From: Daejeonella lutea | GTDB lineage: Bacteria; Bacteroidota; Bacteroidia; Sphingobacteriales; Sphingobacteriaceae | Reading direction: 5' to 3' | Assembly (NCBI RefSeq): GCF_900168015.1 | Contig: NZ_FUYR01000001.1 | Span: 1,176,943-1,240,942, forward strand | Length of the DNA: 64,000 nucleotides | Shown: in pieces, positions 35,358 through 44,366 of the stretch | Position numbering within the stretch: the first letter of the stretch is position 1 | Layout: every line of letters begins with the position of its first letter | Made by a program: the position numbers and the translations under genes | The notes under the pieces: generated by a model | Seen by the model: the letters and a program-made list of their open reading frames with translations, nothing else | Told to the model about the DNA's origin: nothing | The model's database searches: none

Positions 35358-35898
35358 TTCGCTTTATTACAGGTTTTTTAGATTTGCCTGTTGCATCAGA
35401 CAACATGTCTTCCTTCTTGCCCGTCAGGCCAACTTTTTTTACCGGGCTGCTTTTTTTAGCTTTCTTAATCTGATCTACTTTTTCCGCCGCGTCAATTGAA
35501 TGAGATGTATGAATATCATCCTCTTTCTCGGCAAGATCCGACAACTTCTCATAAAATTTATGAAGCTTGTCTAGTTCTTCCTCCGTCATATCTTCCAGGT
35601 CAACCATACGGTTACTGGCGCGTTCATCAGCGGCAATAAGCTCGTTTAACTTCAGCTGTATGGCCTTACTGTCCTTGTTCTGAGCTTTTTGGATCAGAAA
35701 TACCATCAGGAAGGTAATTATAGTGGTACCCGTATTAATTACAAGCTGCCAGGTCTCAGAAAAATTAAAGAATGGCCCGGAGGCTGCCCAGGCCAGTATT
35801 ACAAGGAAAGCTCCAGAAAAAGCATACGAACTCCCCGCCCATGAGGTCACTTTATTCGAAAAACGTTCAAAGAAACTTAGCTGTTTTTTGTTGCTCAT
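35347..35898 (-). CDS. low-affinity iron permease-family membrane protein
   Basis: The 183-residue protein starts with FERFSNKVTSWAGSSYAF, then two transmembrane helices (about 25-47 and 50-70, with SGPFFNFSETWQLVINTGTT between), then IQKAQNKDSKAIQLKLNEL. This is the hallmark of the LAIP family named after yeast Fet4-like permeases. The tail (from about 85) is charged, probably coiled-coil, and ends in a lysine-rich stretch. Iron transport by bacterial members is not proven. Confidence 0.88.
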   Translation of the reverse strand: MSNKKQLSFFERFSNKVTSWAGSSYAFSGAFLVILAWAASGPFFNFSETWQLVINTGTTIITFLMVFLIQKAQNKDSKAIQLKLNELIAADERASNRMVDLEDMTEEELDKLHKFYEKLSDLAEKEDDIHTSHSIDAAEKVDQIKKAKKSSPVKKVGLTGKKEDMLSDATGKSKKPVIKRNAK

Positions 35899-36007
35899 AT
35901 AGGGGTGGTTTTACACTGGTACGCTGTTGCTTTGGGTTTTGGGCTATGATCTCATAAATCTAAAGATTCTCTTTATTACACTGGAGCCGGATTCTCCTGC
36001 TTCTTTC

Positions 36008-36042
36008 TTCCTACCTCCTACTTCTTACATTCTACCTCATTC
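36008..36042. repeat. direct heptamer array downstream of fbaA
   Basis: Five 7-nt units in register (TTCCTAC, CTCCTAC, TTCTTAC, ATTCTAC, CTCATTC). It lies next to the perfect hairpin at 36048-36085 and downstream of fbaA on the minus strand. Confidence 0.8.
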
Positions 36043-36047
36043 CTCTT

Positions 36048-36085
36048 AACCAACAAATCCAACCTTCTGGTTGGATTTGTTGGTT
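36048..36085 (-). terminator. perfect 17-bp hairpin after fbaA
   Basis: Positions 36048-36064 and 36069-36085 are exact inverted copies with a 4-nt loop, 5 bases beyond the fbaA stop. It lacks a proper T-run on the minus strand, so it may end transcription by another mechanism or protect the mRNA 3' end. Confidence 0.7.
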
Positions 36086-36090
36086 AGAAT

Positions 36091-37170
36091 TTAAAGCTTA
36101 TCATTTACGTTGATACAATTCAGGTCATCAAAAGCCTGGGTAAGACGTTTAACAAAACTTTCCTCTCCTTTCCTGAGCCAAACACGTGGGTCATAGTGTT
36201 TTTTATTCGGAGAATCTTCGCCGTCAGGGTTTCCAATCTGAGTTTGAAGATAGCCTTCCTTAGATTTATAATAATCCTTGATGCCTTCCCAGAATGCCCA
36301 CTGCATATCGGTATCAATATTCATTTTAATTGCTCCATAAGATATTGCCTCACGAATTTCCTCTTTCGAAGATCCAGATCCGCCATGGAATACGAAGTTC
36401 ACTGGCTTTTCTGCTTCCTTATTAAACTCCTTACGGACAAAATCCTGTGAATTCTTCAGAATGACAGGCTGTAGCTTTACGTTTCCTGGCTTGTAAACGC
36501 CATGGACGTTTCCAAACGCTGCAGCAACAGTGAATTTATCACTGACAGTACTTAATTCTTTATAAGCATACGCTACTTCTGAAGGCTGGGTATAAAGCTT
36601 AGAACTATCCACATCACTGTTATCCACTCCATCTTCCTCGCCGCCTGTTACTCCCAACTCTATTTCGAGAGTCATACCCATTGCTTTCATACGGGCAAGG
36701 TATTTCTTACTGATTTCGATGTTCTCTTCGATTGATTCTTCTGAAAGATCAAGCATGTGAGATGAAAACAAGGGCTTGCCATATTGTGCGAAGAACTTCT
36801 CGCCATGGTCAAGCAGTCCGTCTATCCATGGCAGCAATTTCTTTGCGGCATGATCTGTATGAAGTATAACGGCAACCCCATAGTGTTCAGCAAGCAAATG
36901 CACGTGGTGTGCAGCTGAAACTGCACCCAGAATAAATCCCTGCATGTTGTCGTTATTCAGCGATTTTCCAGCGTAAAACTGGGCTCCGCCGTTTGATAAT
37001 TGTATAATGACCGGAGAATTGACAGCCTTCGCTGTTTCCATTACGGCATTTATTGAATTTGTACCAATAACGTTCACTGCTGGCAGAGCAAACTGATGTT
37101 TTTTGGCAGCTTCAAATAATTCCTGCACTGCATCACCATGTAGTACTCCTTTTAATTGCTTTAAGTCCAT
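36091..37170 (-). CDS. fbaA: class II fructose-1,6-bisphosphate aldolase
   Basis: The 359-residue zinc enzyme splits fructose-1,6-bisphosphate into dihydroxyacetone phosphate and glyceraldehyde-3-phosphate. It has the zinc/catalytic motif LHTDHAAKKLLPW, the second signature LEIELGVTGGEEDGVDNS, the zinc histidine in GNVHGVY, and FHGGSGSSKEEI with the phosphate loop KMNIDTD. Length equals the E. coli class IIA enzyme. It is a single-gene unit divergent from accD and ends at a strong hairpin. Confidence 0.97.
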   Translation of the reverse strand: MDLKQLKGVLHGDAVQELFEAAKKHQFALPAVNVIGTNSINAVMETAKAVNSPVIIQLSNGGAQFYAGKSLNNDNMQGFILGAVSAAHHVHLLAEHYGVAVILHTDHAAKKLLPWIDGLLDHGEKFFAQYGKPLFSSHMLDLSEESIEENIEISKKYLARMKAMGMTLEIELGVTGGEEDGVDNSDVDSSKLYTQPSEVAYAYKELSTVSDKFTVAAAFGNVHGVYKPGNVKLQPVILKNSQDFVRKEFNKEAEKPVNFVFHGGSGSSKEEIREAISYGAIKMNIDTDMQWAFWEGIKDYYKSKEGYLQTQIGNPDGEDSPNKKHYDPRVWLRKGEESFVKRLTQAFDDLNCINVNDKL

Positions 37171-37335
37171 TCGTTTAGATTAATGTTTAGTGCCCCGAAA
37201 TTAGGAAAATTCAAATCAGGATCAAGCAAATCATCATAGAATTCCATTGTTTATCCTAACATTTCAGGCATTGAGTTTGTGTGACCTTGCTTTCTTAAAA
37301 TTTTTGTTTCTTTGTACGTTATACAGATATCCAAA

Positions 37336-38178
37336 ATGGCCTGGTTTAAGAGAGAAAAAAAGGGGATAATTACTTCTACCGAAGAAAAAAAAGAAACACC
37401 TGATGGCATGTGGAACAAATGTCCATCGTGTAAGAAGCCCCTGCATTACGCAGAGCAGGTTGAAAACAAATACGTTTGTCATTACTGCGGTTACCACCTT
37501 AGAATAGGTTCAAAAGAGTATTTCGAGATCCTTTTCGATAATAATAAGTTCACCGAGCTTTTCGCGAATATCCGCTCAGGCGATCCTCTGAATTTCACTG
37601 ACACTAAAAAATATACGGAGCGACTCGAAGAGAGTTATGCAAAAACAGGTTTAAACGATGCTATCCGTGCGGCTACCGGTACTTTAGGTGAACAAGAGCT
37701 TGTAATTGCCTGTATGGATTTCAATTTCATCGGTGGCTCAATGGGTTCGGTTGTTGGTGAAAAGATCGCCAGGTCGATTGATTACAGTATAGAACACAAG
37801 ATCCCTTTCCTGATGATCTCGAAGTCAGGTGGTGCCCGAATGATGGAAGCAGCATTCTCACTTATGCAAATGGCTAAAACCTCAGCCAAACTTGCCCTTT
37901 TGAGCAAAGCCAAAATACCATACATTTCATTGCTTACCGATCCTACTACCGGCGGTGTTACAGCATCGTATGCTATGCTTGGTGACATCAATATTTCGGA
38001 ACCTGGTGCCCTGATTGGCTTCGCCGGACCTCGTGTGATCAAGGAGACAATCAAAAAGGACCTTCCAAAAGGCTTCCAGACTTCCGAATTTGTACTCGAA
38101 CACGGATTTCTTGATTTTATAGTCGACAGAAGGCAGATGAAAGCCAAATTGACGTCGTTTTTAAAAATGGTAAAATAG
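37336..38178 (+). CDS. accD: acetyl-CoA carboxylase carboxyltransferase beta subunit
   Basis: The 280-residue subunit starts with a four-cysteine zinc ribbon (KCPSC, then [10 protein letters not shown], about residues 27-52). A crotonase-fold carboxyltransferase domain follows, with [43 protein letters not shown] and IGFAGPRVI. With AccA it moves carboxyl from biotin to acetyl-CoA to make malonyl-CoA. I use the ATG at 37336 (MAWFKREKK, the family start) over an ATG 8 codons upstream. A heptamer array begins right after its stop. Confidence 0.96.
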   Translation: MAWFKREKKGIITSTEEKKETPDGMWNKCPSCKKPLHYAEQVENKYVCHYCGYHLRIGSKEYFEILFDNNKFTELFANIRSGDPLNFTDTKKYTERLEESYAKTGLNDAIRAATGTLGEQELVIACMDFNFIGGSMGSVVGEKIARSIDYSIEHKIPFLMISKSGGARMMEAAFSLMQMAKTSAKLALLSKAKIPYISLLTDPTTGGVTASYAMLGDINISEPGALIGFAGPRVIKETIKKDLPKGFQTSEFVLEHGFLDFIVDRRQMKAKLTSFLKMVK

Positions 38179-38180
38179 AG

Positions 38181-38250
38181 GGAAATGGAGAATGGGAAAT
38201 AGAACAATAAAGTATTAACTCAATTCTCCACTGTCCATTCTCAATTCTCT
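38181..38250. repeat. inverted heptamer array between accD and MBL gene
   Basis: Left units GGAAATG, GAGAATG, GGAAATA (38181-38201) face right units ATTCTCC, ACTGTCC, ATTCTCA, ATTCTCT (38223-38250), the inverse sense of the same word family. It starts 2 bases after the accD stop and overlaps the MBL stop codon. Convergent-gap position; likely a bidirectional hairpin, though less perfect than 23651-23710. Confidence 0.8.
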
Positions 38251-39145
38251 AAGCCGAAAGTTCCTCGTAAGCTGCGGTTAGACTCCGTTCAATGCCCTGA
38301 CCTTTATAATCTTCTGCGCCCGGGATAGAAGTAGCTTTTAATATCTCTTCCTTTGATTTACCGGCTTTTTTCTCATTTCCAACAAAGAGCAAAAGCTTCT
38401 CAAGATAGTTTTGCATTGCTCTCAGATCTTCCTTCTTACCGGTAACTTTTTCCGGATCCAAGGAGTGCCCAAATATAAATAGGGTATCGGAGTCAAATTT
38501 ATTCACAGCCTTATCAAGTACCTGGATCCAGCTTTTAATGTTAGCACCCGCCGCCCTGTCAATGAAGGGAAAGCGTCTGTTAAACATCAGATCGCCCATA
38601 TGAGCAATATTTGCATCTTCGAAATGAATGATCGCATCCCCGTTTGTATGGCCAGCACCAAAATATTGAGCATGTATGCCCTGCGATCCGACCTTGGTCT
38701 TCCACTGATCGTTAAACACGGTATCGGCGAATAATTGCTTGTCTTCCGATTTTTGGGCCGCAGCGGTAGCCCTTTGATTGATCAGGCAGTTTGCATGGCC
38801 TATCACGTGCTCAGCAAGACCCTTGAATGCAATATTACCTCCGGTATGATCACCATGATGGTGAGTGTTAATTAAATATTTAAAAGGCTTTTGCGATTTC
38901 TTTTTCAATTCCTCTATTAGATGGGCGGCTGTGTTGGCGAATTGAGTATCTACTACTACCACACCTTCGTTGTTTACCATCCATCCAATAGTTCCACCCT
39001 GTTCAGTGAAAATCCCGACATCTTTCCTAAGCAGCGTCATTTTGTACGGCGCCTGCATAATAAGATTTGCGAATCCTTTGTTTTGCAAAAGGGCAAGCAT
39101 ACCGATCGACATGCCGGCGCTTTGAATGAATGTTCTGCGTTTCAT
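38249..39145 (-). CDS. exported MBL-fold metallo-hydrolase
   Basis: The 298-residue protein begins MKRRTFIQSAGMSIGMLALL, a twin-arginine-type signal with RRTFIQ. The metallo-beta-lactamase fold follows, with the binuclear zinc motif INTHHHGDHTGGN (about residues 93-105), GAGHTNGDAIIHF and GHSLDP. It is probably a periplasmic hydrolase of the glyoxalase/quinoprotein-relay type; nothing indicates beta-lactam specificity. No neighbours explain a substrate. Confidence 0.87.
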   Translation of the reverse strand: MKRRTFIQSAGMSIGMLALLQNKGFANLIMQAPYKMTLLRKDVGIFTEQGGTIGWMVNNEGVVVVDTQFANTAAHLIEELKKKSQKPFKYLINTHHHGDHTGGNIAFKGLAEHVIGHANCLINQRATAAAQKSEDKQLFADTVFNDQWKTKVGSQGIHAQYFGAGHTNGDAIIHFEDANIAHMGDLMFNRRFPFIDRAAGANIKSWIQVLDKAVNKFDSDTLFIFGHSLDPEKVTGKKEDLRAMQNYLEKLLLFVGNEKKAGKSKEEILKATSIPGAEDYKGQGIERSLTAAYEELSA

Positions 39146-39182
39146 AAATATATTTTAACTAAAGTAGTGAATATCGGATAAA

Positions 39183-39206
39183 TTAAAAATCCCGCTTGCG
39201 CGGGAT
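39183..39206 (-). terminator. intrinsic terminator of the 71-aa gene
   Basis: ATCCCGC (39189-39195) pairs with GCGGGAT (39200-39206) around a TTGC loop. On the minus strand the stem is followed by TTTTTAATT, so it stops transcription of the small gene at 39237-39452 before the MBL gene. Confidence 0.8.
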
Positions 39207-39236
39207 ATGATCTATACTTTTTGTTCTTATTCTGAT

Positions 39237-39452
39237 TTACACCGTTCCGGGCTCATGGTCCGGCCCCAGGGAGTCGTGAGTCCTGCCATGCTTGCGATCG
39301 GCAAAATTTGCTTTATCCAGATCAACAGAGGTGCTGTTCTGATCATCCTCCGCAGGATTAATTTTGCTCTGCTTATGTGTAGGGTTCTGACTTACATTCG
39401 ACGGGTCAGTATTTCTTTTTGTCTGATTTTTATTTACTGGTTCCATAGCCAT
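39237..39452 (-). CDS. small, highly hydrophilic protein (71 aa), function unknown
   Basis: A 71-residue frame with an ATG at 39450-39452 and a good terminator 31 bases after its stop. It is almost free of hydrophobic residues, rich in Asn, Asp, Lys, Pro and Gln (for example PSNVSQNPTHKQSKINPAEDD), and ends HGRTHDSLGPDHEPGTV. This looks like the disordered stress-type small proteins common in Bacteroidota, but I cannot name a family. The flanking terminator and biased composition argue that it is real. It sits alone in a 440-bp gap. Confidence 0.65.
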   Translation of the reverse strand: MAMEPVNKNQTKRNTDPSNVSQNPTHKQSKINPAEDDQNSTSVDLDKANFADRKHGRTHDSLGPDHEPGTV

Positions 39453-39585
39453 AGGTTTTGATACATATGGATAATGAACAAGCGGGGCGTTTTGTTTCAG
39501 GAAATGTCAATTTCTTAACCGAAGGCGAAGGGTGCTGACTGCGGTAAGCAGGAGGGCCGGAAGCTATCAGGATCTCACATAGTTA

Positions 39586-40725
39586 TCAAGCAACAGGCAC
39601 CTTACAAATCTCCTTCACCTTTCCAACAACAAAGTCCACCTCTTCTTTTGTATTGTACTTACTAAATGAAAAACGAACTGCGGGGCGGTCTGGGTTTGCC
39701 TGTATGCCATTAAGAACATGGGAACCGATATTGGTCCCCGAACTGCATGCACTTCCCCCTGAAGCAGAAATACCGGCAATATCAAGACTGAAAAGCAGCA
39801 TCTCGGCCATATCCATTGCAGGGAATGAAACATTCAGCACAGTGTACAGGCTCTTCTCCGGCTCAGTCTCTCCATTGAAGGCAATTCCTGGGATATTCTC
39901 CTGGAGCTGCTCAATCATGTACGATTTCAAACCCTGTATGTATTGTTGATGCTGATCCATTTCCGCGTAAGCGATCTCAAGTGCCTTTGCTAAGCCCACA
40001 ATGCCATACACGTTTTCGGTCCCGCCCCTCATATTCCGCTCCTGCGAGCCACCGAAGATCATCGGATTAATTTTAATTTTATGATTGATATACAGGAAAC
40101 CAACACCTTTCGGTCCGTGAAGTTTATGCGCCGCGCACACCAGGAAGTGCACTTTGAGCTTGCTCAGATCGTGGACATAGTGTCCCATAGTCTGCACGGT
40201 GTCACAGTGGAAAATCGCATTATATTGCTCGCAAATTTCACCGACCGCCGCGATATCTGTAATAGTTCCTAACTCATTATTGGCATGCATCAGTGAAACG
40301 AAACTCCGGTCCGCTGATTTCAGCAATTCCTCCAAATGGGCGAGATCTACATTGCCCTTTTTGTCGATGTTTACATAGCTCAGCTTAATTACCCCACTCT
40401 TTTCAAGTGATTGCAGCGTGTGCACAACTGCATGATGCTCTATCGCAGAAGTAATTGCGTGCTTAATCCCATGGTCAATAATTCCGCTACGAATGGCCAT
40501 ATTATCAGCTTCGGTACCACCCGACGTAAAGAAAAATTCAGCAGGCGAAGCATGAAGTAGTCCCGAAACGGTTTTTCGGGCCTTTTCTATGATAGTACGC
40601 ACTTCCCTCCCATGTGCATGAATAGATGATGGATTGCCGTACTGGGTCTCCATCACTTCATACATCGCCTTCAAAACATCCTTATCTACCGGGGTTGTGG
40701 CAGCATTATCAAAGTATACACGCAT
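39586..40725 (-). CDS. cysteine desulfurase (IscS/NifS type)
   Basis: The 379-residue PLP enzyme takes sulfur from cysteine for Fe-S clusters or tRNA thiolation. It has the cofactor lysine Lys201 in AAHKLHGPKG, the FTSGGTEADN loop, an HCDTVQT motif, and the persulfide cysteine Cys327 in SGGSACSSGT, which marks a group I enzyme. No scaffold IscU or regulator is next to it. It lies 9 bp after the phosphohexomutase gene on the minus strand, so they likely share a transcript. Confidence 0.93.
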   Translation of the reverse strand: MRVYFDNAATTPVDKDVLKAMYEVMETQYGNPSSIHAHGREVRTIIEKARKTVSGLLHASPAEFFFTSGGTEADNMAIRSGIIDHGIKHAITSAIEHHAVVHTLQSLEKSGVIKLSYVNIDKKGNVDLAHLEELLKSADRSFVSLMHANNELGTITDIAAVGEICEQYNAIFHCDTVQTMGHYVHDLSKLKVHFLVCAAHKLHGPKGVGFLYINHKIKINPMIFGGSQERNMRGGTENVYGIVGLAKALEIAYAEMDQHQQYIQGLKSYMIEQLQENIPGIAFNGETEPEKSLYTVLNVSFPAMDMAEMLLFSLDIAGISASGGSACSSGTNIGSHVLNGIQANPDRPAVRFSFSKYNTKEEVDFVVGKVKEICKVPVA

Positions 40726-40734
40726 TGGTATGAA

Positions 40735-42123
40735 TTAACTAAGTCTAAGTATCTCCTGGATATCAGAAATTATCTTCTGAGCAAGGTTGTTGGCTACGGT
40801 TTCCGAATCACCTTCAGAATAGATCCGAATGATTGGTTCTGTATTTGACCGTCTGAGATGAACCCATTGCTTGTCAAATTCAATCTTTAATCCATCTATT
40901 GTGCTGTATGGCTGATTATTATAGCGCTTCTCCACTTCTTTCAGCAAGGCATCGATATCCATTTCCGGAGTGAGCGCAATCTTATTCTTCGAGATAAAAT
41001 AAGCTGGATAACCAGAACGCAAAACAGATACGGTTTTGCCGCTTTTAGCAAGATGGGTTAGAAACAAGGCAATTCCAACCAAAGCGTCTCTGCCATAATG
41101 CGATTCCGGGTAAATTACCCCGCCATTACCTTCGCCGCCGATAATGGCATTGGTTTCCTTCATCTTATTAACCACGTTCACCTCACCTACTGCAGCAGCA
41201 TGATAAACACCCTTATTGTGCTCCGTAACATCGCGTAAGGCACGTGTGGATGATAAGTTAGACACCGTATTCCCTGGTGTGTTTTGAAGCACATAGTCAG
41301 CTACAGCAACAAGGGTATATTCTTCACCGAACATCGTTCCATCCTCAGATACAAAGCATAAGCGATCCACATCCGGGTCAACCGCAATACCCAGATCGGC
41401 ATTTTTGGCAACAACCTCTTTTGAGAGAGCTACCAGGTTTTCAGGAAGTGGCTCCGGGTTGTGCGGGAATTGACCATCCGGTTCGCAGTAAAGTTCATAA
41501 ATTGTTTCCACACCCAGGGCGCGAAGCAGGGCTGGAACAAAAATCCCGCCTGATGAATTAACACAATCTATGGCTATCTTAAAATTTGCCTTTTTGATTA
41601 GCTCAGCATCGACCAGTGGTAATGCCAAAACTTTATCAATATGCCTTTGCAGGTAACCGTCATCGTAAGTAACCTTGCCCAGCGCATTCACTTCAGCGTA
41701 TTCAATTCCTGGCTCTTCAGCCATAGTAAGAACCAGCTGACCGTCTGCGTCGGTAATAAATTCACCTTTGTCGTTCAGGAGCTTTAACGCATTCCATTGT
41801 TTAGGGTTATGGCTTGCTGTTAAAATGATGCCCCCGCCGGCATTTTCATCCGGAACAGCAACTTCAACAGTAGGGGTGGTTGAAAGGCCGATATCAACCA
41901 CATCAATGCCGATACTCTGCAAGGTACCCACCACCAGGTTCCTCACCATTTCACCCGAGATACGGGCATCCCGGCCGATAACGATCTTGTTCTTGCCGGT
42001 TTTTTGAACAACCCAACGTCCGTAAGCTGCCGTAAACTTGATTATATCGGGCGGAGTTAAGCCATCGCCGGCTATGCCTCCTATTGTACCCCTTATTCCT
42101 GATATTGATTTGATTAAAGTCAT
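40735..42123 (-). CDS. glmM: phosphoglucosamine/phosphohexo-mutase
   Basis: The 462-residue alpha-D-phosphohexomutase has phosphoserine Ser104 in LTASHNPKQWN, the metal loop DPDVDRLCFVSEDG (about 240-255), the sugar loop GGEGNGGV, and the C-terminal phosphate loop RRSNTEPIIRIY. GlmM makes glucosamine-1-phosphate for cell-wall and LPS synthesis; some relatives act on mannose or glucose phosphates, so the sugar is not certain. I use the start at 42121-42123 (MTLIKSISGIRGTIGG). An upstream ATG at 42147 adds 8 residues and would precede the candidate -7 element. Confidence 0.9.
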   Translation of the reverse strand: MTLIKSISGIRGTIGGIAGDGLTPPDIIKFTAAYGRWVVQKTGKNKIVIGRDARISGEMVRNLVVGTLQSIGIDVVDIGLSTTPTVEVAVPDENAGGGIILTASHNPKQWNALKLLNDKGEFITDADGQLVLTMAEEPGIEYAEVNALGKVTYDDGYLQRHIDKVLALPLVDAELIKKANFKIAIDCVNSSGGIFVPALLRALGVETIYELYCEPDGQFPHNPEPLPENLVALSKEVVAKNADLGIAVDPDVDRLCFVSEDGTMFGEEYTLVAVADYVLQNTPGNTVSNLSSTRALRDVTEHNKGVYHAAAVGEVNVVNKMKETNAIIGGEGNGGVIYPESHYGRDALVGIALFLTHLAKSGKTVSVLRSGYPAYFISKNKIALTPEMDIDALLKEVEKRYNNQPYSTIDGLKIEFDKQWVHLRRSNTEPIIRIYSEGDSETVANNLAQKIISDIQEILRLS

Positions 42124-42129
42124 GAAGGG

Positions 42130-42186
42130 CAAAAATAACAATTCCATTCTATACCCATACTGTAAAACACTAAATGTCTATCTTTG
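42130..42186. promoter_or_regulatory. divergent promoter region with two TAnnTTTG elements
   Basis: On the minus strand TATTTTTG (42130-42137) lies 6 bases before the chosen glmM ATG. On the plus strand TATCTTTG (42179-42186) lies 22 bases before the methyltransferase ATG. Both match TAnnTTTG exactly. The minus element is very close to the ATG, so that transcript would be nearly leaderless or start further upstream. Confidence 0.4.
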
Positions 42187-42208
42187 AATCTAAATCCAGA
42201 AATCGTAT

Positions 42209-42946
42209 ATGCCTAAAAAGTGGTTTCAAAACTGGTTCAACTCTCCCTATTATCATATCTTATATCACCAGAGAAATGATGAGGAAGCTGAATTTTTTAT
42301 TGACAACCTCTGCGCGTATTTAAAGCCAGGAACAGATTCCCGACTTTTAGACATCGCATGCGGCCGCGGCAGGCACGCTGTTTACCTCAATAAAAAGGGT
42401 TATGACGTAACCGGTATCGACCTCTCCTTTTCCAGTATCCGTTTTGCACAACAGTTTGAAAATGAGAAGCTGCATTTCTACGTGCATGACATGCGATACC
42501 TTTTCTACATCAATTATTTCGATATCGCGTTTAACCTTTTTACCAGTTTCGGATATTTCGAAACTGAAAAAGATCATGTAAATGCCTTAAAAACATTCCG
42601 GAAATCCCTTAAGAAGGATGGCATCCTGGTACTGGATTACTTCAATACCGAGAAGATACTGCGTAACCTCACCCAGCAGGAAGTAAAGCATGTTGATGGA
42701 ATCGACTTCTATATCAGCAAAAAAGTTGCTGCAGGTAAAATAATCAAGAGTATATCATTTGAACATAAGAATAAAGATTTCTCCTTTAAAGAAGAAGTAA
42801 AAGCGTTTACCTTTGCCGACTTTCAAACGATGTTTGAGAAAAGCGGGTTCAAGATCCTTAATCATTTTGGAGACCATTCACTGAATGCTTTTGATGAAAC
42901 CCGATCCGATCGCCTAATTTTTATATGCAGCAAAGCCGATGCTTGA
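42209..42946 (+). CDS. SAM-dependent methyltransferase, class I
   Basis: The 245-residue protein has the SAM-binding motif LLDIACGRGRHAVYLNKKGYDVTGIDLS (about residues 46-73), motif II FNLFTSFGYFETEKD, and a motif III-like DGILVLDYFN. The opening WFQNWFNSPYYHILYHQRNDEEAEFFID is shared with Bacteroidota homologues of unknown target. It overlaps the PAP2 gene by 8 bp, which in turn overlaps the ZIP gene, so the three are translated from one mRNA. The substrate is unknown. Confidence 0.9.
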   Translation: MPKKWFQNWFNSPYYHILYHQRNDEEAEFFIDNLCAYLKPGTDSRLLDIACGRGRHAVYLNKKGYDVTGIDLSFSSIRFAQQFENEKLHFYVHDMRYLFYINYFDIAFNLFTSFGYFETEKDHVNALKTFRKSLKKDGILVLDYFNTEKILRNLTQQEVKHVDGIDFYISKKVAAGKIIKSISFEHKNKDFSFKEEVKAFTFADFQTMFEKSGFKILNHFGDHSLNAFDETRSDRLIFICSKADA

Positions 42947-43520
42947 ACAAATTAATCAGCTGGATCAGAATATCTTCTTCTTCATCAACAACGGCCTTTC
43001 AAATCCTTTCTTTGACTGGCTAATGCCTTATTTGCGCAACAGGTATTTCTGGACTCCGCTGTACCTGTTCATGGCCGTATTCTTTGTCAGGAATTATAGC
43101 AAACAAGGCTGGCTCATCCTGTTGTTTATGGGCCTGACATTTGGATTCACCGACTATTTCTCTTCTTCTATCCTCAAACCATCATTCGAACGACTCCGGC
43201 CATGCAATGACCCGTCGATCAAGGCTGAAGTTAACAACCTGATCCCTTGCGGCACAGGGTTCAGTCTCCCATCGTCCCACGCCGCGAACCATTTTGCACT
43301 GGCTTTCTTCCTGATCACTATTTTCTATAGTCGCTGGAAAGCTATTCTCCCGCTTGCTGTCCTCTGGGCTTTTTCGATATCCTTTGCACAGGTTTATGTG
43401 GGGGTGCATTATCCATTCGACGTAACAGCGGGCGGTATAATCGGCGGAATGATCGGCTATGTCTTCGCAATACTATTACTTAATACAAAAGGCTTTAAAG
43501 AATGGAAATCTGGGAACTAA
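42939..43520 (+). CDS. PAP2-family membrane phosphatase
   Basis: The 193-residue protein has five or six helices and the three-part PAP2 signature: KPSFERLRP, PSSHAANHF (near residue 108), and S-x-AQVYVGVHYPFDV with the catalytic histidine and aspartate. Such enzymes remove phosphate from lipid pyrophosphates at the outer face of the inner membrane, for example undecaprenyl pyrophosphate or phosphatidylglycerophosphate. It overlaps both neighbours (8 and 19 bp). Confidence 0.93.
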   Translation: MLEQINQLDQNIFFFINNGLSNPFFDWLMPYLRNRYFWTPLYLFMAVFFVRNYSKQGWLILLFMGLTFGFTDYFSSSILKPSFERLRPCNDPSIKAEVNNLIPCGTGFSLPSSHAANHFALAFFLITIFYSRWKAILPLAVLWAFSISFAQVYVGVHYPFDVTAGGIIGGMIGYVFAILLLNTKGFKEWKSGN

Positions 43521-44215
43521 TTCTATTGTTTAGCAGCGCTTTCCTGGGCGGGCTAAGTGTGTTCTTTTTCAAAAGCGAGAATACAAACAGGCTAAAACTG
43601 GTTTTATCATTCAGCGGAGCTTACCTTTTTGCTATAACTGTCTTGCACCTGATGCCGGACGTGTATAGCAGTGGTGAGGCTCAAATCGGGCTTTTCATCC
43701 TGGGCGGCTTCCTGCTGCAAATACTGATGGAGCAGTTCTCCGAAGGTATTGAGCATGGGCACATCCATAAACACAATCATGAACATTATGTATTCCCTTT
43801 GGGGATAATGCTTAGTCTCTGCCTGCACGCCTTTCTGGAAGGGATGCCACTTGCGCAGGGGCAGCATACCGAACTCGTTTACGGAATTGCCCTTCATCAT
43901 ATTCCCGCAGCCTTTGCCCTTGGCAGTGTCCTGCTGCATGCCCATCAGCCGAAAGGAAAAACGATAGCCATGCTGGTACTATTTGCCCTCATGAGCCCGC
44001 TCGGCTACCTATTAAGTGTCAGAATTGGCGAAGGAACTTTTGGTAATATCGATATGTATTTTGGAAGCATTATGGGTGTTGTCATCGGAATCTTCCTGCA
44101 CATCTCAACAACGATACTTTTTGAATCAAGCGTCGATCATAAGTTCAATCTGAAGAAGTTTGTTGCGGTTTTACTGGGTGTTGGGATTGCTTTAGTAGGG
44201 TATTTTATGCACTAA
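43502..44215 (+). CDS. ZIP-family metal transporter
   Basis: The 237-residue protein has about seven helices, a histidine-rich loop (EHGHIHKHNHEHY, about residues 83-95), and the metal-path motifs LHLMPDVY, HAFLEGMPLAQ and HHIPAAFALGSVLLHAHQ. ZIP proteins bring zinc or other divalent metals into the cytoplasm. It is short for the family but complete. It overlaps the PAP2 gene by 19 bp. Its stop is followed immediately by the GTTNTAC heptamer array. No zinc-uptake-regulator site was recognised. Confidence 0.9.
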   Translation: MEIWELILLFSSAFLGGLSVFFFKSENTNRLKLVLSFSGAYLFAITVLHLMPDVYSSGEAQIGLFILGGFLLQILMEQFSEGIEHGHIHKHNHEHYVFPLGIMLSLCLHAFLEGMPLAQGQHTELVYGIALHHIPAAFALGSVLLHAHQPKGKTIAMLVLFALMSPLGYLLSVRIGEGTFGNIDMYFGSIMGVVIGIFLHISTTILFESSVDHKFNLKKFVAVLLGVGIALVGYFMH

Positions 44216-44361
44216 GTTGTACGTTTTACGTTATACGTTATACGTCTTGGCGGATATTGCACAGCGTTTAGAAAACGTATGACGTATCACTTACAAACGT
44301 ATTACGTACAACTTTAAAGAGCGTTTAGAAAACGTACAACGTAAAACGTACGACGTATAAC
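44216..44361. repeat. inverted heptamer array, GTTNTAC family
   Basis: It begins at the base after the ZIP stop. Left: four units of GTTNTAC in exact register (44216-44243). Right: four units of the inverse form GTANNAC (44334-44361). Between are further units (44277-44312), one single-base phase slip, and a 17-bp direct repeat (44263-44279 and 44320-44336). It fills the convergent gap to the marR gene. Confidence 0.93.
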
Positions 44362-44366
44362 TCCCC

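Noticed and set aside
38249-39145. Reading the MBL protein as a true beta-lactamase
   Set aside because: The HHHGDH motif is shared by the whole superfamily; no class B-specific features or resistance context were seen.
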